This document shows, piece after piece, positions 28,815 through 37,436 of a DNA stretch of 64,000 bases. The stretch comes from Tepidamorphus sp. (lineage in GTDB: Bacteria; Pseudomonadota; Alphaproteobacteria; Rhizobiales; Tepidamorphaceae). The translations under genes and the position numbers were made by a program. The stretch lies in the NCBI GenBank assembly GCA_028280885.1, contig JANQKY010000060.1, positions 43,921-107,920 of the forward strand. Reading direction: 5' to 3'. The notes beneath the pieces were generated by a model. It did no database searches. It saw only the letters and a list, made by a program, of their open reading frames with translations, and was not told the origin of the DNA. Positions within the stretch are counted from its first letter, which is position 1. Each line of letters opens with the position of its first letter.

Positions 28815-29861
28815 TCATCCCTCAGGCAACACCCAGGCCGAGCGGATCGAGAGCGGCAGCGCTTCGTCTTTCGCCACCCGCCGATCGAGACTGACCTCGA
28901 CGGGTTCAGGCAGGCCATCGACCGTGACCGAGGCTTCCCAGAGGCCGCCGCGATAGACGGCGCGGTCGACCCGGCCCTGCAACGCGCCCTCCCCCTCGGC
29001 GACGAGATCGTCGGGGCGGATGACGACGGTCGCCGGTCCTGAACGGCTTTCACCATCGCAAGCCGCCGTGACCTCTACGCCGGCAAGCGCGACCGAGGCT
29101 TCCTTGCCATCGACGGAAGCGACCTCCGCGGGCAGCACCGCGGCGCGGCCGATGAAACGGGCGACCCGCTCGTTTGCCGGGCGGCGATAGATCTCGTCGG
29201 GGGCCGCGACCTGCAACAGCCGGCCCTGCCACATCACGGCCAGCCGATCAGCCAGCGCCATCGCCTCGCGCTGGTCGTGGGTGATGTAGAGGACGGTCGC
29301 GCCGGCGCGCTCGTGGAACCGCGACAACTCGACCTCCATCGCAGCGCGCAGATGCGGATCGAGATTGGCGAGCGGCTCGTCCATCAGCACGGTCGCGGCG
29401 TTCTGCGCAAGACACCGGGCAAGCGCGACGCGCTGGCGCTGGCCGCCGGAGAGTTCGGCCGGCCGGCGCGCGGCATAGCGGTCCAGTTCGACGGTGCGAA
29501 GATGGTCCCGCGCCTGATCCCGCGCGGCGGCCCCGCTCTCGCCGGCGCTCTCGATCGGAAAGGCGACATTGGCCTCGACGCTCATATGCGGCCACAGCGC
29601 GTAGGACTGGAAGACGACGCCGACATCGCGTTTCTCCGGCGGCGCGTGGCGGCCGGCATCGGCAACCGTGCGCCCGGCGATCCGGATCGCGCCGCCATCG
29701 GCCCGCTCCAGTCCGGCGATCAGCCGCAACAGGGTCGACTTGCCGCAACCCGACGGCCCCAGCACCGCGAAGAACTCGCCCGGCGCGATCTCCAGCGAGA
29801 CCTCCCGGACGGCGCGTTCGGCCCCGAACGCCTTGGAGACTTCAGACAACCCGATCGACAT
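28815..29861 (-). CDS. ABC transporter ATPase, FbpC/PotA class
   Basis: A 348-aa ATPase. Walker A GPSGCGKST, Q-loop VGVVFQSYALWPHMSV, signature LSGGQRQRVALARCLA, Walker B TVLMDEPLANLD and H-loop YITHDQREA are all intact. A C-terminal TOBE/regulatory domain (about 240-348) follows. ATG at 29859-29861 was chosen because the P-loop domain begins there (MSIGLSEVSKAFG). It is tail-to-tail with the permease and binding-protein genes and is the only plausible ATPase partner nearby. Split orientation means it is transcribed separately. Confidence 0.88.
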   Translation of the reverse strand: MSIGLSEVSKAFGAERAVREVSLEIAPGEFFAVLGPSGCGKSTLLRLIAGLERADGGAIRIAGRTVADAGRHAPPEKRDVGVVFQSYALWPHMSVEANVAFPIESAGESGAAARDQARDHLRTVELDRYAARRPAELSGGQRQRVALARCLAQNAATVLMDEPLANLDPHLRAAMEVELSRFHERAGATVLYITHDQREAMALADRLAVMWQGRLLQVAAPDEIYRRPANERVARFIGRAAVLPAEVASVDGKEASVALAGVEVTAACDGESRSGPATVVIRPDDLVAEGEGALQGRVDRAVYRGGLWEASVTVDGLPEPVEVSLDRRVAKDEALPLSIRSAWVLPEG

Positions 29862-30203
29862 AGCCGCTCCGAACCAAAACCGTGCCCTTCCCCCCGAAAC
29901 ACGCGTCGGGAATGCCGCAATTCGATGACAAAACGATAAAATAATCCTCCGTCTTCGCGTTTGCACAGGCCTGTCGTCGCAGCGCGGGAAGGCGGTCAAG
30001 CCGCACCCTGTGCACCCCTTGCAAGTTACTGCGATAGCGCGCGTTCCGGCCAAGGGCCCAGCCCGCTTTCACCTTCGCAGCGCTTCGCGCACGGCCCGTA
30101 TCACGCTGCACCGCACCCTGCCAGACTCGCACTGAGTGCATTTTCAGGCTTCCCAGAATCGCATTTCCGGCCGATCATGACAGGCAGATGACAGAGGTGC
30201 GAT
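29862..30203. other. Divergent intergenic region
   Basis: 342 bp between the ATPase and DUF1194 starts. A short AT-rich patch (29925-29946) could hold the ATPase promoter. Otherwise GC-rich with no recognised element or repeat. Confidence 0.5.
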
Positions 30204-31055
30204 TTGAACAAATTTCTTTCGATGGCGGTTTTGTTCGGTGTCACCGCCCTGTTGGCCGCGCCCGCATCGGCCGGGCCCCAGCCGACCCGAAACGCCGGAC
30301 TTGTCCCGCAGACCTATGTCGACGTGGAGCTCGTCATCGCGGTCGACGTTTCGCTCAGCATGGACGAAGAGGAGCAGGCCCTGCAGCGCGAGGGCTATGT
30401 CCGCGCCTTCCTCGACCCGCTGGTGGTCCGGGCGATCGAACAGGGCAATCACGGCAAGATCGCCGTTGCGTATGTCGAATGGGCCGGACTGGGGCGCCAG
30501 TCGGTCGTGGTCGACTGGCTGCTTATCGACGGCAGGGACAGCGCGGCCATCCTGTCCGGCATGCTCGCCGAGGCGCCGATCACCCGGCAGCGGCGCACAT
30601 CGATCAGCAGCGCCATGGGCTTTGCCGGCGCGCTGTTCGACGATAACGGCTACAAGGGCCTCCGGCGGGTCATCGACGTGTCCGGCGACGGGCCCAACAA
30701 TCAGGGCATACGGGTCGATATCGCCCGCGACGACGTGATCGCGCGCGGCATCACGATCAACGGCCTGCCCTTCGTGCCCGATCCGTCTGCGCCGATGTCG
30801 CTGTTCGACCTGCCCGAACTCGATGCCTATTACGAGACCTGCGTGATCGGCGGACCAGGCGCGTTCTCGCTGCCCGTCTATTCGGCCCGGGAGTTCGGCG
30901 AGGCGATCCGCAACAAGCTGGTGCTGGAGATCGCCGGGATCACGCCGCCGTCACGCTTTGCCGCATCGGGGCCCATCCCCATAGCGGGGGCCGCGCCGAC
31001 GCTGTGCAATGTCGGGGAACGGCAGTGGGAGATGTATATGGGCACCGGTCCCTGA
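30204..31055 (+). CDS. Secreted DUF1194 (von Willebrand A-like) protein
   Basis: A 283-aa protein with a signal peptide (residues 1-23, cut after ASA). The N-terminal half has a vWA-like fold with the metal-site motif DVSLSMD (D-x-S-x-S) and a later VSGDGPNNQG. DUF1194 proteins are common in Alphaproteobacteria and their role is unknown; metal-dependent adhesion is suggested by the fold. Start is TTG at 30204 with AGAGG 8 bases upstream; no better ATG fits the signal peptide. The gene stands alone. Confidence 0.85.
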   Translation: MNKFLSMAVLFGVTALLAAPASAGPQPTRNAGLVPQTYVDVELVIAVDVSLSMDEEEQALQREGYVRAFLDPLVVRAIEQGNHGKIAVAYVEWAGLGRQSVVVDWLLIDGRDSAAILSGMLAEAPITRQRRTSISSAMGFAGALFDDNGYKGLRRVIDVSGDGPNNQGIRVDIARDDVIARGITINGLPFVPDPSAPMSLFDLPELDAYYETCVIGGPGAFSLPVYSAREFGEAIRNKLVLEIAGITPPSRFAASGPIPIAGAAPTLCNVGERQWEMYMGTGP

Positions 31056-31074
31056 GGGCTGACTAGGGCTGACT
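31055..31074. repeat. Tandem duplication of a 10-mer between two stop codons
   Basis: AGGGCTGACT occurs twice in direct tandem right after the DUF1194 stop; the second copy runs into the stop of the convergent GntR gene. Confidence 0.85.
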
Positions 31075-31738
31075 ACATGCCCCCCATTCCGTGACGGCGC
31101 AGCAGGTCGACCAGCATGGCGCCGCTGCGGCCCAGATGGTCGCTGTGATGGCGGCTCGCCGCGGCCCGGTCGCGATCGCGAATCGCGTCGATGACATTGC
31201 GGTGGTCGACATTCGAGGCCGTCGGCACGGGGCGCAAGGTCAGTGTCGCCATCCGCGCCCGGTGCGCCTGGTCGCGGATAGTGCCGACGATATCCATCAG
31301 CCGCCGGTTTCCGGACGCCTCGACGAGAAGATCGTGAAAGCGCTGGTCGGCAAGCGCCCAGCGCGGCAGGTCGCCGGCCTCAAGCGCTGCATCCATGTCG
31401 GACACGGCCGCGTTGAGATCGCCAAGCTCCGCCTCGGAGATGCCGCGATCGGCCGCAAGCCCCGCCGCCGTCGCCTCCAGGCTCTGGAGCACGTCGTAGA
31501 TCTCGCGCATGTCGTCGGGCGAGACCGGTTTCACCCGCATGCCGTGGCGCGGCCTGATCTCGACGAGCCCCTCCTCGCCAAGACGAATGAGCGCCTCGCG
31601 GACCGGCGTGCGGCTCATGCCCAGCATGTCCGCGACCTCGGTCTCCAGCATCTGGGTTCCCGGCGTCAGTTCATTGAGCAGGATGCGCCGGCGGATTTCC
31701 GCATAGGCCCGATCCCGCTGTGACCTGTCGGCAGGCAT
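31073..31738 (-). CDS. GntR-family regulator, FCD type
   Basis: A 221-aa regulator with winged helix (ILLNELTPGTQMLETEVADM, then MSRTPVREALIRLGEEGLVE and PRHGMRVK) and an FCD ligand domain (DQRFHDLLVEASGN, DHRNVIDAI). Start ATG 31738 gives the usual N-terminus. In-frame ATGs at 31804 and 31810 would add about 22 residues and have a GGGGA upstream, so they are real alternatives. It is divergent from the EamA exporter and the D-2-hydroxyacid dehydrogenase and probably controls them. The ligand is likely a sugar acid or hydroxy acid. Confidence 0.87.
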   Translation of the reverse strand: MPADRSQRDRAYAEIRRRILLNELTPGTQMLETEVADMLGMSRTPVREALIRLGEEGLVEIRPRHGMRVKPVSPDDMREIYDVLQSLEATAAGLAADRGISEAELGDLNAAVSDMDAALEAGDLPRWALADQRFHDLLVEASGNRRLMDIVGTIRDQAHRARMATLTLRPVPTASNVDHRNVIDAIRDRDRAAASRHHSDHLGRSGAMLVDLLRRHGMGGM

Positions 31739-32311
31739 TCTATATCCGCCCGCGGCGGTCGCCGCTGCGGATCCGTCCCGATGCGAGCCGGCGTTGCGTT
31801 CCATTCCCATCCCCAAGCGTGTCACCCGCCCTGGCGAGCGCCAGAGCGCCGGCCGCGCCGGCCGGACAGGCAGCGTCCGAAAAACGGGTCGCCTGCCTTG
31901 CGAAGCATATATGGCGGAGCGAAAATGCCGAAACAAGTTCAGGGTTTTTGTGCATCCACCGATTATGTATGCATTGTGTGGATTTCGACAATCCCCTAAA
32001 CTGATCCTGCAACTGGGGGATGATCCGGCGGAGCGTCGCGTTTTTCGAAACGGGACGCTCGGGCGGGCCTGACGTCCAGCGGCGTCCATACCCCTGTCTC
32101 CCCGGACAGACACCGACGATCGGCAGCAACGCGGCAACCGTGACGGCGGAGCGGCTTGCTGCGGCCAGACGGAGCGCGACATGCCGGATTTCCGCACCCT
32201 CCTGCCCCGGCTGTCGCCGGAGCCCGGACCCTACGGCCCGGCCATGCGGCATCGTCCCGGCTGCCCGGAAACCCAGGCAACTGAAATCCGCGTTGTTGAA
32301 AGCCGCCGGCC
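31739..32311. promoter_or_regulatory. Divergent control region with candidate GntR site
   Basis: 573 bp with no convincing gene. The stretch 31925-31990 is AT-richer and contains TGCAT (31951-31955) and ATGCA (31969-31973) as inverted arms, and ATGTATGCAT at 31965-31974. This resembles the T-G-x-A-T-x-C-A half-sites of FCD regulators. The rest (32000-32311) is GC-rich leader of the EamA gene. Confidence 0.4.
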
Positions 32312-33205
32312 GTGACGACGCTTTCAGCGGTCGACGATCCCTCCCTGCGGCTGCGCGGCATCGCGTTCATGATCCTGACGGGCTTGTGCTTTTCGGCGCT
32401 GGATGCCTGCGCCAAGCTGCTGATTTTCGAATTCGCCGCCCTCCAGGTGGTGTTCGTGCGCTATCTCGGCCACCTGGTGCTGACCATGGCGAGCGCCGGG
32501 CCGCGACGGCTGCCCAGCCTGTGGCGGACCCGCCATCCGGTGCTGCTGACCGTGCGCGGCGTGTTCCTTTTGATGTCGACCCTGTTCAACTTCCTGGCGC
32601 TGCGCTACCTCGCCCTGTCGGAAACGGTCTCGATCAGCTTCTCCACGCCGTTCCTGGTGGCGATCCTGGCCGGTCCGATGCTGGGCGAGTGGATCGGACC
32701 GCGCCGCTGGCTTGCCATCCTGGTCGGTTTCGCCGGCGTTCTGGTGGTCACACAGCCGGGCATGGAGGGGTTCAACTGGGCGGTGCTGTTCTCGGTAGCA
32801 GCGGCGATCGGCTATGCGTTCTATGCAATCGTCACCCGCATCCTCGGCGCGACCGAATCCAACACGACCCAGCAGTTCTACGCCTCGCTGATCCCCGTCC
32901 TCGCCTTCCTGCCGACCATGCCCTTCGTCTGGGAATGGCCGACCACGCTCTCGGCCGTGCTGATCATGTGCGGGGCGGGCTTCTTCGGGTTTCTCGGCCA
33001 CAATTTCTTCATCAGCGCCCACCGCTACGCGCCCGCGCCGATCCTGGCGCCGTTCCTCTATGCCCAGATCATCTGGGCGACGCTGCTCGGCCTTCTGGTG
33101 TTCGGCCATGTTCCGACCCTGGCCAACATCGTCGGCGCGCTGATCGTCGTCGCCTCCGGGCTCTACCTGCTGTTCAGGGAGAACCGGGTAAAAACCGCCT
33201 CCTGA
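32312..33205 (+). CDS. EamA/DMT-family transporter
   Basis: A 297-aa inner-membrane protein of about ten hydrophobic segments in two EamA halves (LRGIAFMILTGLCFSALDA; then ATESNTTQQFYASLIP). It shows the family marks FVRYLGHLV, TLFNFLALRYLALSETVSI and PIFxAPFLY-like PILAPFLYAQIIWA. Start GTG at 32312; ribosome site poor. The family includes metabolite and amino-acid exporters. Its place between the GntR gene and a hydroxyacid dehydrogenase suggests an organic acid, but the substrate is not readable. Confidence 0.88.
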   Translation: MTTLSAVDDPSLRLRGIAFMILTGLCFSALDACAKLLIFEFAALQVVFVRYLGHLVLTMASAGPRRLPSLWRTRHPVLLTVRGVFLLMSTLFNFLALRYLALSETVSISFSTPFLVAILAGPMLGEWIGPRRWLAILVGFAGVLVVTQPGMEGFNWAVLFSVAAAIGYAFYAIVTRILGATESNTTQQFYASLIPVLAFLPTMPFVWEWPTTLSAVLIMCGAGFFGFLGHNFFISAHRYAPAPILAPFLYAQIIWATLLGLLVFGHVPTLANIVGALIVVASGLYLLFRENRVKTAS

Positions 33206-33325
33206 ACGCGGGAAGACGCGAATGCCGATTGCGAACGGGAAGCGAAGTTTCTAAACCCTGTGCGGGTCGCCAACGAACGGCCATCACAGCACCTGTCGAC
33301 CACCTGCCACCAAGGACTTTCGTGA

Positions 33326-34291
33326 ATGTCAAAACGGCATGTTCTCGCCACCGGCCCGCTGATGCGGCTGGTCATGCAGCAGCTCGATACCGCCTATACG
33401 GTCCATCGCCTCTGGGAAACGGATGACCCCGATGCCCTCCTCGCCGATGTCGGCGACAAGATCGAGGCGATCGCGGTCGGCCCGCATACGCCGGTCGACG
33501 AAGCGCTGATGAGCCGTCTGCCGAACCTGAAGATCGTTTCGAATTTCGGCGTCGGCTACGACACCGTGGACGCGGCCTGGGCCGGGCGGAACGGCATCTA
33601 TGTGAGCAACACGCCGGATGTGCTGACCGAGGAGGTCGCCGACACCACGCTTGGGCTGCTATTGATGACCGTGCGGCGCTTGAGCGAGAGCGAGCGCTAT
33701 CTGCGCGCCGGGCGCTGGGCAAGCGAAGGGCCGTTCCCGCTGACGCCGGCCTCGCTGCGCGACCGGCGGGTCGGCATCATCGGGCTCGGGCGGATCGGCA
33801 AGGCGATCGCCCGCCGGCTCGACGCCTTCCGCGTGCCCATCGTCTATCACGGCCGCAGCGAGCAGGCCGACGTCGCCTATGGCTACTACCCCAACCTCGT
33901 CGAGATGGCCCGCGACGTCGATATCCTTGTCGCCGTCATTCCCGGCAGCGCCGACACACAGGGCCTGGTCGATGCGACCGTGTTCGACGCGCTCGGACCG
34001 GACGGGATCTTCATCAATATCGGGCGCGGCTCGATCGTCGACGAGCCGGCGATGATCGCGGCGCTGAAGGACGGCCGCATTCACTCCGCCGGCCTCGACG
34101 TCTTCGCCGACGAGCCCAATGTGCCGCAGAAGCTGATCGACATGGAACACGTCGTGCTGCTGCCGCATGTCGGATCGGCCTCGATCCATACCCGCAACCA
34201 GATGGGGCAGTTGGTGGTCGACAACATCCATTCCTATTTCGAGACCGGCCGGCCGATCACGCCGGTCGCCGAAACACCGATCCGAGAGTGA
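33326..34291 (+). CDS. D-2-hydroxyacid dehydrogenase (glyoxylate/hydroxypyruvate reductase type)
   Basis: A 321-aa NAD(P)-dependent enzyme reducing 2-oxoacids such as hydroxypyruvate or glyoxylate. The Rossmann motif VGIIGLGRIGKAIARRL lies near residue 150. The catalytic Arg-Glu-His set is in NIGRGSIVDE, DVFADEPN and LPHVGSAS. The N-terminal lid has NFGVGYDTVD. A Ser/Arg-rich loop after the second strand (YHGRSEQ) favours NADPH. SD AAGGA before ATG 33326. The stop overlaps the inhibitor gene's GTG. The exact substrate is unsettled. Confidence 0.9.
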   Translation: MSKRHVLATGPLMRLVMQQLDTAYTVHRLWETDDPDALLADVGDKIEAIAVGPHTPVDEALMSRLPNLKIVSNFGVGYDTVDAAWAGRNGIYVSNTPDVLTEEVADTTLGLLLMTVRRLSESERYLRAGRWASEGPFPLTPASLRDRRVGIIGLGRIGKAIARRLDAFRVPIVYHGRSEQADVAYGYYPNLVEMARDVDILVAVIPGSADTQGLVDATVFDALGPDGIFINIGRGSIVDEPAMIAALKDGRIHSAGLDVFADEPNVPQKLIDMEHVVLLPHVGSASIHTRNQMGQLVVDNIHSYFETGRPITPVAETPIRE

Positions 34292-34671
34292 AGCCGATGC
34301 GCGCAAGCTTGCTGTTCGCCGCCATGCTGCTGATGCCGCTTGCCGCCGCGCAGGCAGACGAGGACACGGCGCTGATGGACCTGTCGCAGGGGCCGTGGCG
34401 GCTCAGCGAGGGCGGGGCGGCAAGCTGCGCGCTGACGCTCGGCGACCGGCCGGTCGACAAGGGCCGCTTCCTCGACGGCGGCGGCGACTGCCGGGCGCTG
34501 GAGGAGAAGATGGTCGACGCGACCGGCTGGCGCATCGACACGCCCGGGACCCTGTCGTTTCTCGACGATCGGGGCCACACCCTGCTGCGGATGACCTTCA
34601 ACCGCGAGGCCGGCACGTTTCACACCGCGCCGGAGCGGATCCCCGAACTGACGCTGGTGCCGGCCGAATAG
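34288..34671 (+). CDS. AprI/Inh-family metalloprotease inhibitor, exported
   Basis: A 127-aa protein with a Sec signal peptide (about residues 1-23, cut after AQA). The mature part is a small beta-barrel-type domain: GPWRLSEGGAASCALTL, then DCRALEEKM and GWRIDTPGTLSFLDD match the Inh/AprI pattern, including two Cys (SCALTL and DCRAL) that bond in the family. Such inhibitors block serralysin-type zinc proteases in the periplasm. Start GTG 34288 overlaps the dehydrogenase stop (GTGA); ATG 34297 is an alternative. No serralysin gene is in the window. Confidence 0.8.
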   Translation: MKPMRASLLFAAMLLMPLAAAQADEDTALMDLSQGPWRLSEGGAASCALTLGDRPVDKGRFLDGGGDCRALEEKMVDATGWRIDTPGTLSFLDDRGHTLLRMTFNREAGTFHTAPERIPELTLVPAE

Positions 34672-34688
34672 GCAATCCGGGCGCCAAC

Positions 34689-35666
34689 TCAATCGGCGAT
34701 GACGCCGCCCAACTCGTCCTCGATATGGCTGCGGATGATCGCGTCGAAATCGCTGTCGGCGGTGAAGCCCAGGTCCGGCGCGCGGGTCGCCTCGAAGTTC
34801 TGCGGCCAGCCCGAGACGATCTTGACGATGAACGGATCGGGCTCGAAGCGGACCCGGTCGGCCACCGTGTCGCCGGCGACGCGGCGCAGGCTGTCGAGCA
34901 TGTCGCGGATCGACACGCACAGGCCCGGCATGGTCAGGTTGCGGCGCGGGCCGACCGTTTCGCCGTCGAGCTCGGCGGCATGCACCAGGAAGCCGGTCGC
35001 CGCCCGCGGGCTTGCGACCCAGTGGCGCACGGTCTCGTCGACCGGGCAGACCGCTTCGATGCCGGCCAGCGGCTCGCGCAGGATGCCTGAGAAGAAGCCC
35101 GACGCGGCCTTGTTGGGCTTACCCGGACGGATGCAGATCGTCGGCAGGCGGATGCCGATCCCGTCGACGAAGCCCTTGCGGGTGTAGTCGGCCATCAGAA
35201 GCTCGCCGCAGGCCTTCTGGGCGCCGTAGGAGGTCAGCGGCTGATGGAAGAACGCATCGTCAATGGGCTCGGGAAACGGCGCACCGTAGACGGCGATCGA
35301 ACTGGTGAAGACCAGGCGCGGCACGTTGCCGGCCGCCCGGATCGCCTCGAGCAGGTTCCAGGTGCCGGTCATGTTGACCCGGTAGCCCTTGTCGAAATCG
35401 GTTTCCGCCTCGCCGGAGACGATCGCGGCAAGGTGGAAGATGACCTGCGGCCGGTTCTCGACCAGCGCCTCCGCCTCGCCGGCATCGGCGAGATCCGTGG
35501 TGCGGGTCTGGACGGTGAACGGCACGTCCTGCGGCACCTGCGGCTCGACGACATCCTGCAGGATGACGCGGGTGACCGGTTCGCCGTTGAGCGTGCCGTC
35601 GCGGGCGAGCCTTTCGACAAGCTTGCGGCCGATCATGCCGCCGCCGCCGGTGATCAGGATATCCAT
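34689..35666 (-). CDS. denD: D-erythronate dehydrogenase-like NAD-dependent epimerase/dehydratase
   Basis: A 325-aa short-chain (extended) dehydrogenase. NAD site GGGGMIGRKL at residues 7-16, active-site SSIAVYG and Y-x-x-x-K (YGAQKACGE). The C-terminal half has IRLPTICIRPGKPNKAASGF and HWVASPRAATGFLVHAAEL, the signature of DenD, which oxidises D-erythronate to 2-oxo-D-erythronate. The start at ATG 35666 gives the canonical MDILITGG. It ends 17 bp from the convergent inhibitor gene. Other DenD partner genes (otnI, otnC, otnK) are not in the window, so the substrate is inferred. Confidence 0.82.
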   Translation of the reverse strand: MDILITGGGGMIGRKLVERLARDGTLNGEPVTRVILQDVVEPQVPQDVPFTVQTRTTDLADAGEAEALVENRPQVIFHLAAIVSGEAETDFDKGYRVNMTGTWNLLEAIRAAGNVPRLVFTSSIAVYGAPFPEPIDDAFFHQPLTSYGAQKACGELLMADYTRKGFVDGIGIRLPTICIRPGKPNKAASGFFSGILREPLAGIEAVCPVDETVRHWVASPRAATGFLVHAAELDGETVGPRRNLTMPGLCVSIRDMLDSLRRVAGDTVADRVRFEPDPFIVKIVSGWPQNFEATRAPDLGFTADSDFDAIIRSHIEDELGGVIAD

Positions 35667-35868
35667 TGCCGTCCCCTTGAATGGTCTTCGTTTCCACCTT
35701 CGGCCACACCTGCGAAGCGGCCGTCTGGCTGTCTTCAAGGCGAATCGACCGCTCACCGGACAGCGCGCTAAAAAACCGTGCCGTCAGCCGTCGGTCAACC
35801 GGATTTGGCGACAAGCCGCGCGCCGGACATCGCGGGGCGGGTTCCGGCAGACCGAACGAAGCGGAAAC

Positions 35869-36624
35869 TCAGCCCGCGAAGCCGCCGTCGACCATGTGGA
35901 TCTGGCCGGTGGTGAAGGCGGACTCATCGCAGGCCAGGTAGACGGCCAGCATCGCAACTTCCCGGGTCGTGCCGATGCGGCCCATCGGCTGGCGGTCGAC
36001 GAAGGCCTGGCGGACGGCTTCGAGGTCCTGGCCGGTCTCCTCGGCCAGCGTCGCGATGCGCTCGCCCAGCGACGGCGACTCGATCGTGCCGGGACAGATC
36101 GCGTTGCAGCGGATGTTCTGGCGGATGTAGTCGATCGCGACCGCCTTGCTGAGCCCGATCACGGCCGCCTTGGTGGCGCCGTAGACGTAGCGGTTGGCGA
36201 CCCCGCGCACCGAGCCCGCGACCGAGGCGACGTTGACGATCGAGCCGCCGCCGGCCTCCAGCATGCCGGGCAGGAAGGCCCGGATCGTGCGGTGCATCGA
36301 CTTCACGTTGAGATTGAAGGAAAAGTCCCAGTCGTCCTCGGAGCAGTCCAGCACCGTGCCGTGATGAACGAAGCCGGCGGCATTGAACAGGACGTCGACC
36401 GGACCGATTTCGCCGGCAAGCGCGTTGACGGCCGCGGTATCCAGCACGTCGAGCCGCATCGTCCGGGCAATGCCGTGTCCGGCGAGCGTGGCGACGCCGG
36501 CCTCGTCGATATCGGTGGCGATGACGTTGGCGCCTTCCTCGGCGAAGGCAATCGCCGTTTCCCGGCCGATCCCGTTCGCAGCCGCCGTCACCAGCGCGGT
36601 TTTGCCCTCAAGACGTGCCACCAT
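35869..36624 (-). CDS. Short-chain dehydrogenase/reductase (BDH2/DHRS6-like)
   Basis: A 251-aa classical SDR. NAD motif TAAANGIG (residues 13-20; Ala replaces the first Gly), NAAGFVHHG, catalytic Ser in NVASVAGS and Y-G-A-T-K. Acidic D after strand 2 (ATDIDE) favours NAD. ICPGTIESPSL and MVDGGFAG at the end resemble the DHRS6/2-keto-3-deoxy-L-rhamnonate or hydroxybutyrate dehydrogenase branch. It lies upstream of denD on the same strand with a 200-bp gap. It may act in the same sugar-acid route. Confidence 0.87.
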   Translation of the reverse strand: MVARLEGKTALVTAAANGIGRETAIAFAEEGANVIATDIDEAGVATLAGHGIARTMRLDVLDTAAVNALAGEIGPVDVLFNAAGFVHHGTVLDCSEDDWDFSFNLNVKSMHRTIRAFLPGMLEAGGGSIVNVASVAGSVRGVANRYVYGATKAAVIGLSKAVAIDYIRQNIRCNAICPGTIESPSLGERIATLAEETGQDLEAVRQAFVDRQPMGRIGTTREVAMLAVYLACDESAFTTGQIHMVDGGFAG

Positions 36625-36770
36625 CCTTGCAATCCCCTTCAAAGTTCGGTCTTCCTGCTGTCGCGCTGAAAGCGTTAGTGTGTTGGCGCGCGATGCGCAA
36701 CCGCGCGTGCGCGCGGGTCCATGACCGACAATCTGAAATTCGTGTTGCAATTCCCAGGGAGCCCACAGCC

Positions 36771-37430
36771 GTGACGCAGGATCTCGACCCGCTCGATCAG
36801 GAGCCGGCGCCGCCGGGCATGGCCAGCGAAGACCTGCTGTCGCCGGTGACCAGCGAACAGGAGGGCGCGCTCAAGCAGGCGGCGCTGATGAGCCTGGCGC
36901 TCGCCGCCTTCGAGGCCGCCGCCGCGCTGATGATGGGCTCGGTCGCGGTGATGGCGATCGCCATCGATTCGCTGCACGACGCGCTGACGGCGGGAACGAC
37001 ATTGCTGCTTGCCGGCCGCAGCCAGCGGCTTTACCGGATCGCGGCGGTGGTCGTATCGGTGGTGATCGGCCTTGCCTTCCTGTGGATCGTGTGGATCGGC
37101 CTGACCGGGTTCGGCGCCAACCGGGTGCCCAATCCCTGGCTGATGATCGCCGTGGCGCTGATCTCGCTTGCCGTCAACCTGATCGCCGCCTGGCGGCTCA
37201 AGGCGTTTGCCAGCGAGGATGGCGACATCCGCTGGGTCTGGCGCCAGACGCGGTGGGACTTCGTCGCCGACATCGCCGTCATCATCGCCGCCCTCGCCAT
37301 CTCCGATTTCGGCCAGCGCTGGCCCGATCTCGGCGCCGGCCTGCTGATCGCGGCCTTCAACATCTGGGGCATCTACAAGCTGGTGCGGGCGATGTGGCTG
37401 GCCGAGACCGCTAAGATCCGGTCCGGCTAG
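36771..37430 (+). CDS. CDF-like cation efflux membrane protein, short form
   Basis: A 219-aa protein with a 40-residue acidic N-terminus and five or six hydrophobic segments. The segment AIAIDSLHDALTAGTTLLLAGRS resembles the metal-site helix of cation diffusion facilitators (D-S-L-H-D), and a later helix has DFVADIAVIIAALAISD. The usual cytoplasmic C-terminal domain is absent. GTG at 36771 follows CAGGGAG; an in-frame ATG at 36819 is possible. Zn/Fe/Mn transport is the family role; here the ligand is not known. It is convergent with the GNAT gene. Confidence 0.75.
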   Translation: MTQDLDPLDQEPAPPGMASEDLLSPVTSEQEGALKQAALMSLALAAFEAAAALMMGSVAVMAIAIDSLHDALTAGTTLLLAGRSQRLYRIAAVVVSVVIGLAFLWIVWIGLTGFGANRVPNPWLMIAVALISLAVNLIAAWRLKAFASEDGDIRWVWRQTRWDFVADIAVIIAALAISDFGQRWPDLGAGLLIAAFNIWGIYKLVRAMWLAETAKIRSG

Positions 37431-37436
37431 GGCAGA

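Noticed and set aside
30238..30738. An alternative 166-codon frame inside the DUF1194 gene
   Set aside because: Arg/Ser/Pro-rich shadow frame; the signal peptide and the D-x-S-x-S motif are in the other frame.
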